Part shown: piece by piece, positions 35,666-44,154 of the stretch
How positions within the stretch are numbered: the stretch's first letter is position 1
Layout of the letters: each line of letters begins with the position of its first letter
From: HyVt-337 sp964428895
GTDB lineage: Bacteria; Planctomycetota; Phycisphaerae; SM23-33
NCBI GenBank assembly: GCA_964428895.1
Contig: CAYRZU010000011.1
Coordinates: forward strand, 1-58,739
Reading direction: 5' to 3'
DNA: 58,739 bases
The notes under the pieces: generated by a model
Told to the model about the DNA's origin: nothing
The model's input: the letters and a program-made list of their open reading frames with translations, nothing else
The model's database searches: none
Program-made: the position numbers and the translations under genes

Positions 35666-36445
35666 ATGATGGCATTGAAAAAACCAGCAGCGGACGTTCG
35701 GGTGTTGGCGACGGCGGAGCAGGCGACCACGACCGTCGCCCGATTGTTCAAGCGGGTGGTCAACGAGGCGGTCCGGGATCATGGCCATTGCTCGGTGGCC
35801 CTGGCCGGCGGGACAACGCCGCGGGCGCTCTACCAGGAACTGGCCGCTCATGTCTTCGACGCCGACGTGCCGTGGCAAGAGGCGGAGGTGTTCTTCGGCG
35901 ACGAGCGTGACGTGCCCCACGACCACATCGAAAGTAACTACCACATGGCCCAGCGAGCGCTGCTTGACCACGTGCCGATTTCGCCCGATCGCGTTCACCC
36001 CATGCCGGCCGACGCCGAGGATCTGGAAACGGCCGCCGGGGAATACGAGCAGACCGTGCGCAGTCTCGTTCCCGGCGAGGGAGACGGCCCGCCGCGGTTC
36101 GACCTGATCCTCCTGGGCATGGGGGGCGACGGCCACACCGCCAGCCTGTTCCCACGCACCGAAGCGGTCGATGAAACCGAACGCCTCATCGTCAGCCAAC
36201 ACGTGCCCATTCTGGGCCGACACCGCATGACCTTTACCTTCCCGCTGATCAACGCCGCCCGGCACGTCATCCTGCTGGTGACGGGGGACGACAAGGCCGA
36301 GGCCGTGGTGGGGCTCTTGAGCGATGATCCTCAGCAACGGGCCGAGGTCCCCGCCGCCCGAGTATCGCCCACTGATGGGCAGTTGACGATCATTCTCGAC
36401 GCGCAAGCCGCCCGACAGACGGACCTCAAGGCCACCGAGCTCTAG
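35666..36445 (+). CDS. pgl: 6-phosphogluconolactonase
   Basis: The protein has 259 residues of the DevB/NagB-like type. SVALAGGTTPRALYQ, FFGDERDVPHDH (with the catalytic acid region) and LLGMGGDGHTASLFP are the family motifs. It hydrolyses the lactone made by Zwf, its neighbour. The start is either ATG 35666 or the ATG directly after it; the AAGGGG site fits the second slightly better. Its stop overlaps the convergent oppF stop by 4 bases. Confidence 0.94.
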   Translation: MMALKKPAADVRVLATAEQATTTVARLFKRVVNEAVRDHGHCSVALAGGTTPRALYQELAAHVFDADVPWQEAEVFFGDERDVPHDHIESNYHMAQRALLDHVPISPDRVHPMPADAEDLETAAGEYEQTVRSLVPGEGDGPPRFDLILLGMGGDGHTASLFPRTEAVDETERLIVSQHVPILGRHRMTFTFPLINAARHVILLVTGDDKAEAVVGLLSDDPQQRAEVPAARVSPTDGQLTIILDAQAARQTDLKATEL

Positions 36446-37491
36446 GCGTCTGTTGGCGCCTGGCGGAGCAGGCACGCGTGAAGATGCCCCGGCCGGCCGG
36501 GCTGGGCCGCCAGGTGCGGTTGCTCCCGTGCACATCGATGGACCACATCGAAGGATCCCCGCAAGGTGACAACCGTCTCGCGTTGTTGGGGTGGATGCGT
36601 GGCCGCGGCGGCCCGCGTGTGTGGGCATTGCCGATGGAAAGCGCACCCGGTCGGTTTGTCCTCTTCGGGCCAGGGCCTGTCCACGGGGCCATTCGACTGT
36701 CGTAACGCGCACGCCAGGAGCATCTGTGTATAGGGGTGCGCAGCCTCGCCGTTGAGCAGGTCGGCCGTCGGCCCGGCTTCGACCAACCGTCCCCGAAACA
36801 GGACGGCCGTCCGGTCGGCCATGTGATTGATGACCGCCAGGTCGTGGGAGATGAACAGATAGCTGAGACCCAGGTCGGCCTGCAGATCCTTCAGGAGGTC
36901 CAGGATCTGGGCCTGAACAGAGACATCCAGCGCGCTGGCCGGTTCGTCGCACACAATCAGATCCGGCTGGGTGGCTAGGGCCCGGGCAATCGCCACACGC
37001 TGCTGCTGGCCGCCGGATAGCTCGTGGGGATACCGCGCGGCGAACGAGGCCGGCAACCCCACGCGTTCCAGTAGTTGGCCCACGCGCGTGGGTCGTTGGC
37101 GCCGAGCAACAAGACGATATGTGATGAGGGGCTCTTCGATGGCATTTCGGGTCGTCAGGCGAGGGTTGAGGCTCTTGCCGGCGTCCTGGAAGATGATTTG
37201 CATCCGCCGCCTCAGCGACCTCAGTTGGCGCGGTGAGGCGGCCAGCAGGTCCTGACCGGCGAAGATGACTTGGCCCTGGACCGTAGCGCCCGGCACGAGG
37301 CGCAACGCTGCACGGCCAATGGTGGTCTTGCCCGAGCCGCTCTCCCCGATGAGCCCGAGCGTTTGGCCTGGTCGGATAGAGAAACTAACGCCCTCGACCG
37401 CCGCGGCGGCCCGTTTGCCGAGGCCCCAGCGTGTGGGATAGCGGACCGTCAGGTCCGAGGCGTCCAGGATGGTATTGTTCGTCGGGGGCAT
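36442..37491 (-). CDS. oppF: Oligopeptide ABC transporter ATP-binding protein
   Basis: The protein has 349 residues. Walker A IGESGSGKTTIGRAAL, signature LSGGQQQRVAIARAL and Walker B LIVCDEPASALD are intact. The OppF/DppF C-terminal domain with GCAFHRQCPHTRA follows; this segment often binds an Fe-S cluster or contacts the permease. Its ATG overlaps the stop of the displaced oppD frame in an ATGA junction. Confidence 0.93.
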   Translation of the reverse strand: MPPTNNTILDASDLTVRYPTRWGLGKRAAAAVEGVSFSIRPGQTLGLIGESGSGKTTIGRAALRLVPGATVQGQVIFAGQDLLAASPRQLRSLRRRMQIIFQDAGKSLNPRLTTRNAIEEPLITYRLVARRQRPTRVGQLLERVGLPASFAARYPHELSGGQQQRVAIARALATQPDLIVCDEPASALDVSVQAQILDLLKDLQADLGLSYLFISHDLAVINHMADRTAVLFRGRLVEAGPTADLLNGEAAHPYTQMLLACALRQSNGPVDRPWPEEDKPTGCAFHRQCPHTRAAAATHPPQQRETVVTLRGSFDVVHRCAREQPHLAAQPGRPGHLHACLLRQAPTDA

Positions 37492-37748
37492 CAGCAGGTA
37501 TGGCTTTCGGATTGCCCCGGCCTTCGGTCGCCGGGGTCGGCAGCGACAGCGGCGCTATAGCCGGGGCAGGTCCAGCACGCGCACCAACGGCCGAGGGCGA
37601 CTTCTCGTAGTTCAGGACGGTCTTGTCGGCATTGCGGTCGATCGCGGCCCAGAGCGCAACGCGGGTGGAACGGACAGCCAGTGGGGATTGCGGCCAGGCC
37701 CGGCGCGGCGCCGGGAATGGCCGTCAGGTGAGTGGGAGTCCGTCCCAA
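37491..37748 (-). pseudogene. oppD: Displaced C-terminal part of oppD
   Basis: In this frame the translation reads THLTAIPGAAPG, TGCPFHPRCALGRDRPQC and a final CACW, which is the standard OppD C-terminal domain. It ends in TGA overlapping the oppF ATG, exactly the junction expected for an intact oppD. This shows that the gene was, or still is, full length and that a single missing base separates the two parts. Confidence 0.85.
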
Positions 37749-38539
37749 CGGGGCGCTGAAGCCTGCAATCCCTGGGTGTAAGGGTGCAAGGGACGGTCGA
37801 AGACATTGGCCGTTGGCGCCAGTTCCACCAGGCGCCCGAGGTACATCACGGCGACGGTGTGGGCGATCCTTGCCACCATCGACAGGTCCTGGGAGATCAG
37901 CAGAATGCTGAGGTTGTCTGCGGCCTGTAGCGTCTTGAGTAGCTCAAGGACCTGCCCTTCCGTGGCCGCATCGAGCGAGGCGGTCGGTTCGTCGGCAATC
38001 AGCAACTGTGGCTGACCGATCAGGGCCATCGCGAGCATCACCCGCTGGCATTGGCCGCCGGAAAGCTGGTGGGGGTATCGGTCGAAGCAGCCGGCGGGAG
38101 AGTCGATGCCGACTCTTCGCAGCATCTCCAGCGCCGCGGCCCGTTTGCTGTTGCCGCCCGCGCGGGGGTGCAGCTCGAGGCTTTCGACGATCTGTCGGCC
38201 ACAGGTGAGTACGGGATTGAGAGCGTCGGCGGGCTGTTGAAAAACCATGCCGATCTCAGCGCCACGGATCCGACGCATTTGGTGCTCGTCCAGGGCGCGC
38301 AGATTCATTCCAACGAATTCAATGAGGCCCTCGGCTACCTCCGCCTGCGGTGGCTCAAGAAGGCGCAATACGGAATGAGCGACCGTGGTCTTGCCGGACC
38401 CGCTCTCGCCGACCATGGCCACGGTCTTCCCCGAGCCGATGGCCAGGTCGAGCCCGTCCACGGCCCAGTCTCGGCGCCCGCCGGCTCGATAGCACGTTCG
38501 CAACCCTCTGATGCGGAGTAATGACATGGGGTCGGTCAT
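37724..38539 (-). CDS. oppD: Oligopeptide ABC transporter ATP-binding protein, frameshifted oppD (main part)
   Basis: These 271 residues have Walker A VGESGSGKTTVAHSVL, signature LSGGQCQRVMLAMAL and Walker B LLIADEPTASLD. The frame ends early at DGLPLT, just where OppD proteins continue into their Cys-containing C-terminal domain. That continuation is present in another frame at 37491-37748. One extra base in the CCC run at 37734-37736 would restore a 349-residue protein. The ATP-binding core is complete, so some function might remain. Confidence 0.85.
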   Translation of the reverse strand: MTDPMSLLRIRGLRTCYRAGGRRDWAVDGLDLAIGSGKTVAMVGESGSGKTTVAHSVLRLLEPPQAEVAEGLIEFVGMNLRALDEHQMRRIRGAEIGMVFQQPADALNPVLTCGRQIVESLELHPRAGGNSKRAAALEMLRRVGIDSPAGCFDRYPHQLSGGQCQRVMLAMALIGQPQLLIADEPTASLDAATEGQVLELLKTLQAADNLSILLISQDLSMVARIAHTVAVMYLGRLVELAPTANVFDRPLHPYTQGLQASAPRWDGLPLT

Positions 38540-39504
38540 CGGCTGTTCCTCGCGGCGGGGCTCAGCGCGTCACGGAGACGGTCGCCGAAGACATGGACAG
38601 ACAGCACCAAGATGAACATGGCCGATAGGGCCCCGGCGAGTTGCCACCAACGGCCGGCGACAAGCTCCATTCGCGAGGCGCTGATCATGGTTCCCCAGCT
38701 GGGCGTATCGACCCCTACGCCAAGGCCCAGGTAGCTGAGGGTCACCTCGGCCAGAATCGCGCCGACAAAGCCCAGGGAGAAGGTGATCACGGCAATGTGC
38801 ATGACGTTGGGCAGAACGTGGCGGGCCATAATGGCCAGTCGGCCTCGACCGACCGCCCGGGCCGCCAGTACGAAGTCCGTTTCTCGGACCTTGATCGTCT
38901 CGGCGCGGACCAACCGGCACGTTCGCACCCAGGTCATCAACCCCAGGGCCAGCACCAGCCCGGCCATGCCGCTCAAGTCGATCTCCAGCGGCGTCCCCGC
39001 CCACAGCACACGATCCAGGAACGCGAACTTCAGTGCCACCACGCGCAAGATGCCGGGAATGGCTGCGACGGTGGTGTAGGCCCAGACGATCCCGTCGTCG
39101 GCCCAGCGCCCCGCATAACCGGCCGCCAAGCCCAGTGCGACCCCGAGAGGCACGGCGATCAGGTTGGCGCCGAAGGCAACGCCCAAGGACACCCGGGCCG
39201 CCAGCATGGTCTTGATCAGCACCGACCGGCCAAACTCGTCCGTGCCCAGCAGGTGTCGCCACGACGGCGGCTGATTGATCTGGTCGTAGTCATAGGCCGC
39301 CCGCTCATCGGGCAGCATCAGCGGCGCCAGCAACGCCACCAGGATGTACAGGCCGATAACGCCGGCCGAAATCATCGCTGTCGGAGATCGCCTCAGCCGT
39401 CGCCACGCGTCCCGCCACGGCCCGGAGGCGCCTATCGCGCCTTGGCCGCGATCGAGCGGCGAGGGCGTCGGATCGGCTGACAGAATGTCGACGGTCGTTC
39501 GCAT
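38536..39504 (-). CDS. oppC: Oligopeptide ABC transporter permease C
   Basis: The protein has 322 residues. A cytoplasmic N-terminal segment (about 40 residues) is followed by six membrane helices. LLGTDEFGRSVLIKTM is the family motif, and the EAA loop region is VGRGRLAIMARHVLPN. It forms the inner-membrane channel with OppB. The ATG overlaps the next gene (oppD) in an ATGA junction. Confidence 0.93.
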   Translation of the reverse strand: MRTTVDILSADPTPSPLDRGQGAIGASGPWRDAWRRLRRSPTAMISAGVIGLYILVALLAPLMLPDERAAYDYDQINQPPSWRHLLGTDEFGRSVLIKTMLAARVSLGVAFGANLIAVPLGVALGLAAGYAGRWADDGIVWAYTTVAAIPGILRVVALKFAFLDRVLWAGTPLEIDLSGMAGLVLALGLMTWVRTCRLVRAETIKVRETDFVLAARAVGRGRLAIMARHVLPNVMHIAVITFSLGFVGAILAEVTLSYLGLGVGVDTPSWGTMISASRMELVAGRWWQLAGALSAMFILVLSVHVFGDRLRDALSPAARNSR

Positions 39505-39507
39505 GGA

Positions 39508-40473
39508 TTATCGAAGTCGCACACGCGGGTCGACGGCTGCGTAGAGCACGTCGGCCATCAGGAAGCTCAAGACGTAGATGACGGCCGTCAGGAACGTCAG
39601 GCCGGTCATGACCGGTATGTCCCGGTCGATCCAACTACTGAGCAACAGCTCTCCGAGCCCGGGAATGCCGAAGAACCGCTCCAACAGCAGATTGCCCATG
39701 ATCAGGTAGGGCAGCGCCCCGGCCAGGCTGGTCACCACCGGCAGCATGCAGTTGGGCAGGACGTGCCCCAGCAGCACGCGCCAGCGGGATGCGCCTTTGG
39801 CTCGAGCCGTTCGGACATAGGGCTGGTCGATCTGTTCGCCAATGACGGTTCGATAGAAACGCACCGACCACCCCAGCCCGGCCGCAACGGCGATGGCAAT
39901 AGGAACGTACAGGTTGCCGCGATGGCTCACTCCCCACGCCGCGGCCGGAGCCAGACGGAACATGACCCATTGGCCCACGATCATGTAGCCCAGGAACGGT
40001 ACGCACATTCCGAGCACGCTGACCACAACGATCACGCGGTCGACCCAGGTGTTGCGGTGGTAGACGGCCAGGCAACTGATGAGCATAGCCAGCAGCCACC
40101 CGATGGCCAAAGCCGGCACGGCAATTGCCAGGGAATACGGCGCCCGCTCCGCAACGATGTCGCGGAGTCGCTCATGCGTCTGGTAACTGCGAGACCGGAG
40201 TGTGACACAGTTGCCCAGATGGTCAACAAACTGGCTGTCCCAGAAGTCAGCCTCGAAGACCGATGCGCCCGTGTTGATCAGGACCGGCCGATCCAGGCCG
40301 TGCCGGCGCCGCCACGTGTCGCGTTGGGTGTCAGAAGCGTATTGCCCCACGTACTGCGCGGTGACATCCCCGGCGATGACCCGAAACAGCAGGAACGTCA
40401 GCAACATCACGCCGAATACGGTCAGGATGGCCTGGCCTAGCCGTCGGACGATGAAGGCGAGCAGGGGGCTCAT
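39508..40473 (-). CDS. oppB: Oligopeptide ABC transporter permease B
   Basis: This 321-residue protein begins with the membrane helix IVRRLGQAILTVFGVML and has five further helices. The EAA loop TARAKGASRWRVLLGHVLPN is intact, and the C-terminal DPRVRLR is typical. Its start overlaps the oppA stop by 4 bases. A periplasmic loop of about 60 residues between the first two helices is a usual OppB feature. Confidence 0.93.
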   Translation of the reverse strand: MSPLLAFIVRRLGQAILTVFGVMLLTFLLFRVIAGDVTAQYVGQYASDTQRDTWRRRHGLDRPVLINTGASVFEADFWDSQFVDHLGNCVTLRSRSYQTHERLRDIVAERAPYSLAIAVPALAIGWLLAMLISCLAVYHRNTWVDRVIVVVSVLGMCVPFLGYMIVGQWVMFRLAPAAAWGVSHRGNLYVPIAIAVAAGLGWSVRFYRTVIGEQIDQPYVRTARAKGASRWRVLLGHVLPNCMLPVVTSLAGALPYLIMGNLLLERFFGIPGLGELLLSSWIDRDIPVMTGLTFLTAVIYVLSFLMADVLYAAVDPRVRLR

Positions 40474-41939
40474 CGGGACGGCCCTCTTAGTTGCCGCCGC
40501 AGGGCTGCGTTGATACGTCGCAGCACGCCGGCTCGGGGGTCAAAGGGGTGAGGGCGAATATTGTCGACCCACTCGTGGGCGAGGACATAGGAGCGGGGCT
40601 GGCTCAGCAGTAGCACCGGACAGTCGCGAGCGATCAAGCGGGCCATCTGAGCGTAGAGTCCCGTGCGCTCAGGGCTATCGTCCATCAGGCGGGCGGCCCC
40701 GTAGAGCGCGTCGTATTCATCATTGCGATATCGCGTTACGTTTGCGCCATTCTCGATGTTCTTGCTGGCAAACAGACGCAAGAACGCTTCGGCGTCCGGA
40801 TAGACGGCATGCCAGCCGGCGGCGTGAATCTGGGTCTGCCCGGCCCGGACGCGCTGTTGAAGCGTCGGTCGATCGCTGAGGCGTACGGCGACTCGCAGAC
40901 CGAGCTTGGCGAACTGTTGCGTGATGAAGGCGCCTCGCTGTCGGCCGCGCTCACCGGTGGCGCCGAGCTCAACCCGCAGGGCCGGTATGTGGTTGTCATC
41001 AAGCAGGCCGGCCTCGGCCAGTTCTTTCCGGGCCAGGTCTAACTGCCGCCTCGCTTCGGCCCGGTCCAATCGGTAGTAGGGGCCGTGGCCGGCTTCGGCG
41101 TGGCCGGCCAACTCGGCCGGAATGATATTGTCGGCCCGAACACCCCGACCGTTGTGGAGCACGCGAATCCAGCTATCGACATCGACGCCCAGGCAAAGGG
41201 CCCGCCGCAAGGAGGGACTGGCCAGGAGGACGGGATCGTCCATATTGAAGGCCAGCCAATAGACGGCCGGGCTCTCGTAGGCGATCAGCGTGACGCGATC
41301 CCCAGACAGGGAATCAATGGTGTGGCCTTGGGGACCGATGACCGTCTCGAAGATCTCCCGCGGGATGCCGGCGGTATCGGTTTGACCGTGCACAAAACGC
41401 ATCCAGGCGGAGCAGGCTTCCGGCGCGTATTCAAACTGAATCACGTCAGGCTGAGAACTTGCGGTTTGGGTCGACGCACTGTTGGGCTCGCCTTCGGTGC
41501 GGTAGAGGGCGTTGCGCTGCAACAGGATGCGTCTCTTTCGCTGAAAGGCCCGGAGAACATAGGGCCCTGTCGTGGGCAGCATGTCGGCGGCGGTGAACTC
41601 CGTGAGTCGATCGCTTGGTCGGGCCGGGCGCCGCCGGCCAGGGCCCTCGGCTTCGGTCGCCAGGTGGTACTCGATCGCTTCACGTGGGATGGGGGCGTAG
41701 TTGATCATCGCCAGCACGTAGCCGAACTGCGGAACCGGCTCGGCCAGAACGATTCGCAGCGTCTGATGGTCCCGAGCCGTCAGGCCGACGACGGGCTGGT
41801 CGTACCGGGACAGGTCTGTCCCTGGGTCCTGTTGCGTCTGCCGACGGAAGTCATCCAGTCCCTCGATGCGCCCGGCGATCAGGGCCCAACTGAGTCCCCC
41901 TCCGACAGCTGCATCGGCGCATCGCTTGAAAGCTAGCAC
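40470..41939 (-). CDS. oppA: Oligopeptide-binding protein, frameshifted oppA (C-terminal part)
   Basis: About 489 residues of an SBP_bac_5 family periplasmic binding protein. The frame in fact stays open upstream to about 41998. There it reads FGVDDLGRARTRSVRAQDFVLAFKR, the usual 'TAEDFVFS' region of the family, and continues seamlessly from the N-terminal fragment. Later motifs (YWLAFNMDDPVL, RRALCLGVDVDSWI) are intact. One base is missing near 41995 (TT where TTT would restore the frame). Confidence 0.85.
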   Translation of the reverse strand: MLAFKRCADAAVGGGLSWALIAGRIEGLDDFRRQTQQDPGTDLSRYDQPVVGLTARDHQTLRIVLAEPVPQFGYVLAMINYAPIPREAIEYHLATEAEGPGRRRPARPSDRLTEFTAADMLPTTGPYVLRAFQRKRRILLQRNALYRTEGEPNSASTQTASSQPDVIQFEYAPEACSAWMRFVHGQTDTAGIPREIFETVIGPQGHTIDSLSGDRVTLIAYESPAVYWLAFNMDDPVLLASPSLRRALCLGVDVDSWIRVLHNGRGVRADNIIPAELAGHAEAGHGPYYRLDRAEARRQLDLARKELAEAGLLDDNHIPALRVELGATGERGRQRGAFITQQFAKLGLRVAVRLSDRPTLQQRVRAGQTQIHAAGWHAVYPDAEAFLRLFASKNIENGANVTRYRNDEYDALYGAARLMDDSPERTGLYAQMARLIARDCPVLLLSQPRSYVLAHEWVDNIRPHPFDPRAGVLRRINAALRRQLRGPSR

Positions 41940-42391
41940 GAAGTCCTGGGCCCGGACCGATCGCGTTCTGGCCCGGCCGAGGTCATCGACGCCGAAGCAT
42001 ATGGGTTGGGGGCGTAATGAACGTTCGACCGAACGCGGATGGTGTAAACCAACCCGTCAGGCGAGACCTCAGGAAGGTCAGCCGCCAACACCGGTACGAT
42101 GCGGTTCGTCCCGCCTCGAATGTCATACCCGTAAAGACCTTCATAGATGAAGCCCTGAACAATTCCCGCGGACAGGCGGTCGTTGCAGGTGGCGGGGTCA
42201 ATGGACCGGATCGGCGCGCCGTAGCTTTCGTAACGCACGACCGGATCGGTTCGGCCGATCGGATCCCCGTTGGGAGAGCGGCCGATGACGAGAGGACGCT
42301 GGGTTGGTTCAGAGGGGGCCACCGGCAGCAGCAACGGCGCCAGCCCAGCCCCGATAGTGACAATCACCGATGTGACGCAGACCCATCTCAC
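41933..42391 (-). CDS. oppA: Oligopeptide-binding protein, frameshifted oppA (N-terminal part)
   Basis: The first 130 or so residues of OppA: a signal-anchor or signal peptide (MRWVCVTSVIVTIGAG), the start of the mature protein (SIDPATCNDRLSAGIVQGF) and LPEVSPDGLVYTIRVRSNVHYAP. After HYAPNPYA the frame goes astray and stops at 41933. It begins 31 bases after the gene for the secreted unknown protein. Confidence 0.82.
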   Translation of the reverse strand: MRWVCVTSVIVTIGAGLAPLLLPVAPSEPTQRPLVIGRSPNGDPIGRTDPVVRYESYGAPIRSIDPATCNDRLSAGIVQGFIYEGLYGYDIRGGTNRIVPVLAADLPEVSPDGLVYTIRVRSNVHYAPNPYASASMTSAGPERDRSGPRTSC

Positions 42392-42422
42392 GTCGCCATC
42401 GTTGAGCAGACACGACCGGAAA

Positions 42423-43574
42423 TCAACCGTCGGCGTCGTCGGTTTCCGTTTCGGTGGGGGCCGAGTCGGTCTCTGCTTCCTCCCCGGAGGGCTTCGGGCC
42501 GGGTTTGACCACGCCGCGCTCCTCGAGCTTCGATATCCACGTCAGGACCGCATCGCCAACGAACGGGCTCCGCTGGGCTTTGCTCTTGAGTCGGACGGGT
42601 TGGTCCCCCACCTTGAAACTGGTCTTGGTCAGGGCGTTCTTGACCGGTTCTTCGCTGATACCGGACAAGCCCTTCAGCGATTGTTCGCACGCGACGATGA
42701 CGGCCGCGGCGACATCGACGTTGGGGTCGTCTTCCTCTTCCTGGTCGTAGGCTTTGTAGGCCGCCCACATCATGTTGACCAGAGACTGCATCGCCTTGGT
42801 GGTTGCCGGGCCGTTGGAGTCAAATCGGCTGAGGCGCGCCAGGGCCGCCACGCCCTTGCCAGCCGTGTGAATCGAGGCCTCATCACCGGCCTGGACATGG
42901 CCACATAGGGGGTCCCATTGCTGAAAAAGAGCTGCCAAGAACTTGGCGGCAGCGGCGTCCCACACGTCGGCCGAGACCGTGTCCGGCAAGGACACCGGCA
43001 AATTGAACATGTCAAAGATCGCCGACCACACCAACGGGACGGTTTCGTTGGCGGCGTGCTCCTGAACGTCCTGGAATACGGCCTGGGCCGACTCGCCACC
43101 TTGGGCCAAGAGGACCGCCAGAGACTTGCCATAGCCCTTCCACCCCCAAAACCGCACCCCCTCATTGGGGTGGGCTACCAACACGCGCAGGGCTCGTTGA
43201 ATGCTGACCTGGTCCATGGCTGCAACAGCCATGGCGATGTTGAGTTCCCGATTGACTCGGAGGGGGTCAGAGGCGTCTGGCTCGCCCAGCAAACGCAGGG
43301 CGCCGCTGGCGACTTCCGAGGCGTACTTGTAACGATTCTGGGGCTGGGTCAGCACGTCGTAGTCGCGCGCCAGTTGTTCCTGCGCGTCGACGATCTGCTC
43401 GGAGCTCTCGGCCGTGCCGATCGTGGTGATCCAGTAGGCCACACGCTGTTCGATCGCGGATTCATCAGGCGCCTCGCCGCTGGGGCCGATTAGGGCCGGT
43501 GGCTCGGCCAGGGCCGTCGTTGCCAGGAGCGCCAAGCACACCCCACACGCCCAGAGACCTTCCTTGTTCGCCAT
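42423..43574 (-). CDS. Secreted protein of unknown function, first gene of the opp operon
   Basis: The protein has 383 residues from ATG 43574 (MANKEGLWACG). A clear signal peptide is cut near ALAEPP. The mature part looks entirely helical, with repeated hydrophobic heptads and segments such as VAYWITTIGTAESSEQIVDAQ and ALRVLVAHPNEGVRFWGWKG that suggest HEAT/TPR-like solenoid folding. The last 35 residues are Pro/Glu/Thr/Asp-rich. I do not recognise the family. It is 31 bases upstream of oppA and shares the promoter at 43621-43650, so it is co-expressed with peptide uptake. Confidence 0.75.
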   Translation of the reverse strand: MANKEGLWACGVCLALLATTALAEPPALIGPSGEAPDESAIEQRVAYWITTIGTAESSEQIVDAQEQLARDYDVLTQPQNRYKYASEVASGALRLLGEPDASDPLRVNRELNIAMAVAAMDQVSIQRALRVLVAHPNEGVRFWGWKGYGKSLAVLLAQGGESAQAVFQDVQEHAANETVPLVWSAIFDMFNLPVSLPDTVSADVWDAAAAKFLAALFQQWDPLCGHVQAGDEASIHTAGKGVAALARLSRFDSNGPATTKAMQSLVNMMWAAYKAYDQEEEDDPNVDVAAAVIVACEQSLKGLSGISEEPVKNALTKTSFKVGDQPVRLKSKAQRSPFVGDAVLTWISKLEERGVVKPGPKPSGEEAETDSAPTETETDDADG

Positions 43575-43620
43575 GGGACCGTTTCCTCTGGTGATCTTAG
43601 GAGTTAATGAACTCAAGTTG

Positions 43621-43650
43621 ATAGTAGGTCGTTGGTTGACGACCTGTCAA
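43621..43650 (-). promoter_or_regulatory. Promoter of the opp operon with an operator in its spacer
   Basis: On the minus strand: TTGACA (43650-43645), 18 bases, TACTAT (43626-43621). The spacer contains a perfect 7-base inverted repeat AGGTCGT-N6-ACGACCT at 43626-43645 that reaches from the edge of one box to the edge of the other. Transcription would start near 43614, 40 bases before the first gene. Confidence 0.65.
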
Positions 43651-44062
43651 GCACACACTGGTCGCCGCGGCAGCCGGCGCCGATAACACCGTCTCAATAC
43701 TTATGGCATAACGCTTTGGGGCCGCGGGTAGTTCGTTTCTCGACAAAGATAGCCGTGTTGTCAGAATCGGCATTTACGCCCGCTAATGACCTCAAAATCC
43801 TCGGGCAATTTTTTGGGAGAGCCATCTTGGTCCCCCCGGAACGTAATGCTTTTTCCAATATGGACTAAATGCCAAATGAGTCCCCAGAATTCCCGCAGAT
43901 GGCCCTGCCAGCCAGTCCCCGACCTACTTGCCGAGGTGGCACGCCATATCCTAAGTGATGACATGACGTTACGGAGTCACCTCCCCTCGGCCAGAGCCGC
44001 CTGGCCTGTCAGGCCTGGCCCGTCGGGCGTGGGATGAGCCCGAGCCTAGCCCCGGTTTTTTG
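43651..44062. other. Intergenic region between the divergent opp and GH35 transcripts
   Basis: I see no convincing gene here. Short open frames exist but lack family features. A 13-base palindrome GGCCTGTCAGGCC lies at about 44002-44014, and a run of six Ts at about 44056-44061 follows a weak CGGGC/GCCCG stem. Neither has a partner gene on the right strand. Confidence 0.5.
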
Positions 44063-44105
44063 TTGCATGGCCCATCGGCCTAACTACACTCATTTGCAGC
44101 AAATG
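44063..44105 (+). promoter_or_regulatory. Probable GH35 promoter with a palindromic operator
   Basis: TTGCAT (44063-44068), 16 bases, TACACT (44085-44090), directly followed by a perfect 15-base palindrome CATTTGC-A-GCAAATG (44091-44105) that would cover the transcription start near 44097. This is the usual place for a LacI/GntR-type repressor site, about 50 bases before the start codon. Confidence 0.5.
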
Positions 44106-44154
44106 GGCCTACGATCGCATCTCGGCGTTGGGCAGTCGGATAAGGGGCTCGCCT

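Noticed and set aside
43761..43964. 67-codon frame with a GAATTC/GGGGAC-like context resembling a transposon or REP-associated end
   Set aside because: No transposase, no terminal repeats and no start signal; too little to call.
44000..44061. Palindrome and T-run as a rho-independent terminator
   Set aside because: No plus-strand gene lies upstream to be terminated, and the T-run is separated from the stem by about 12 bases.
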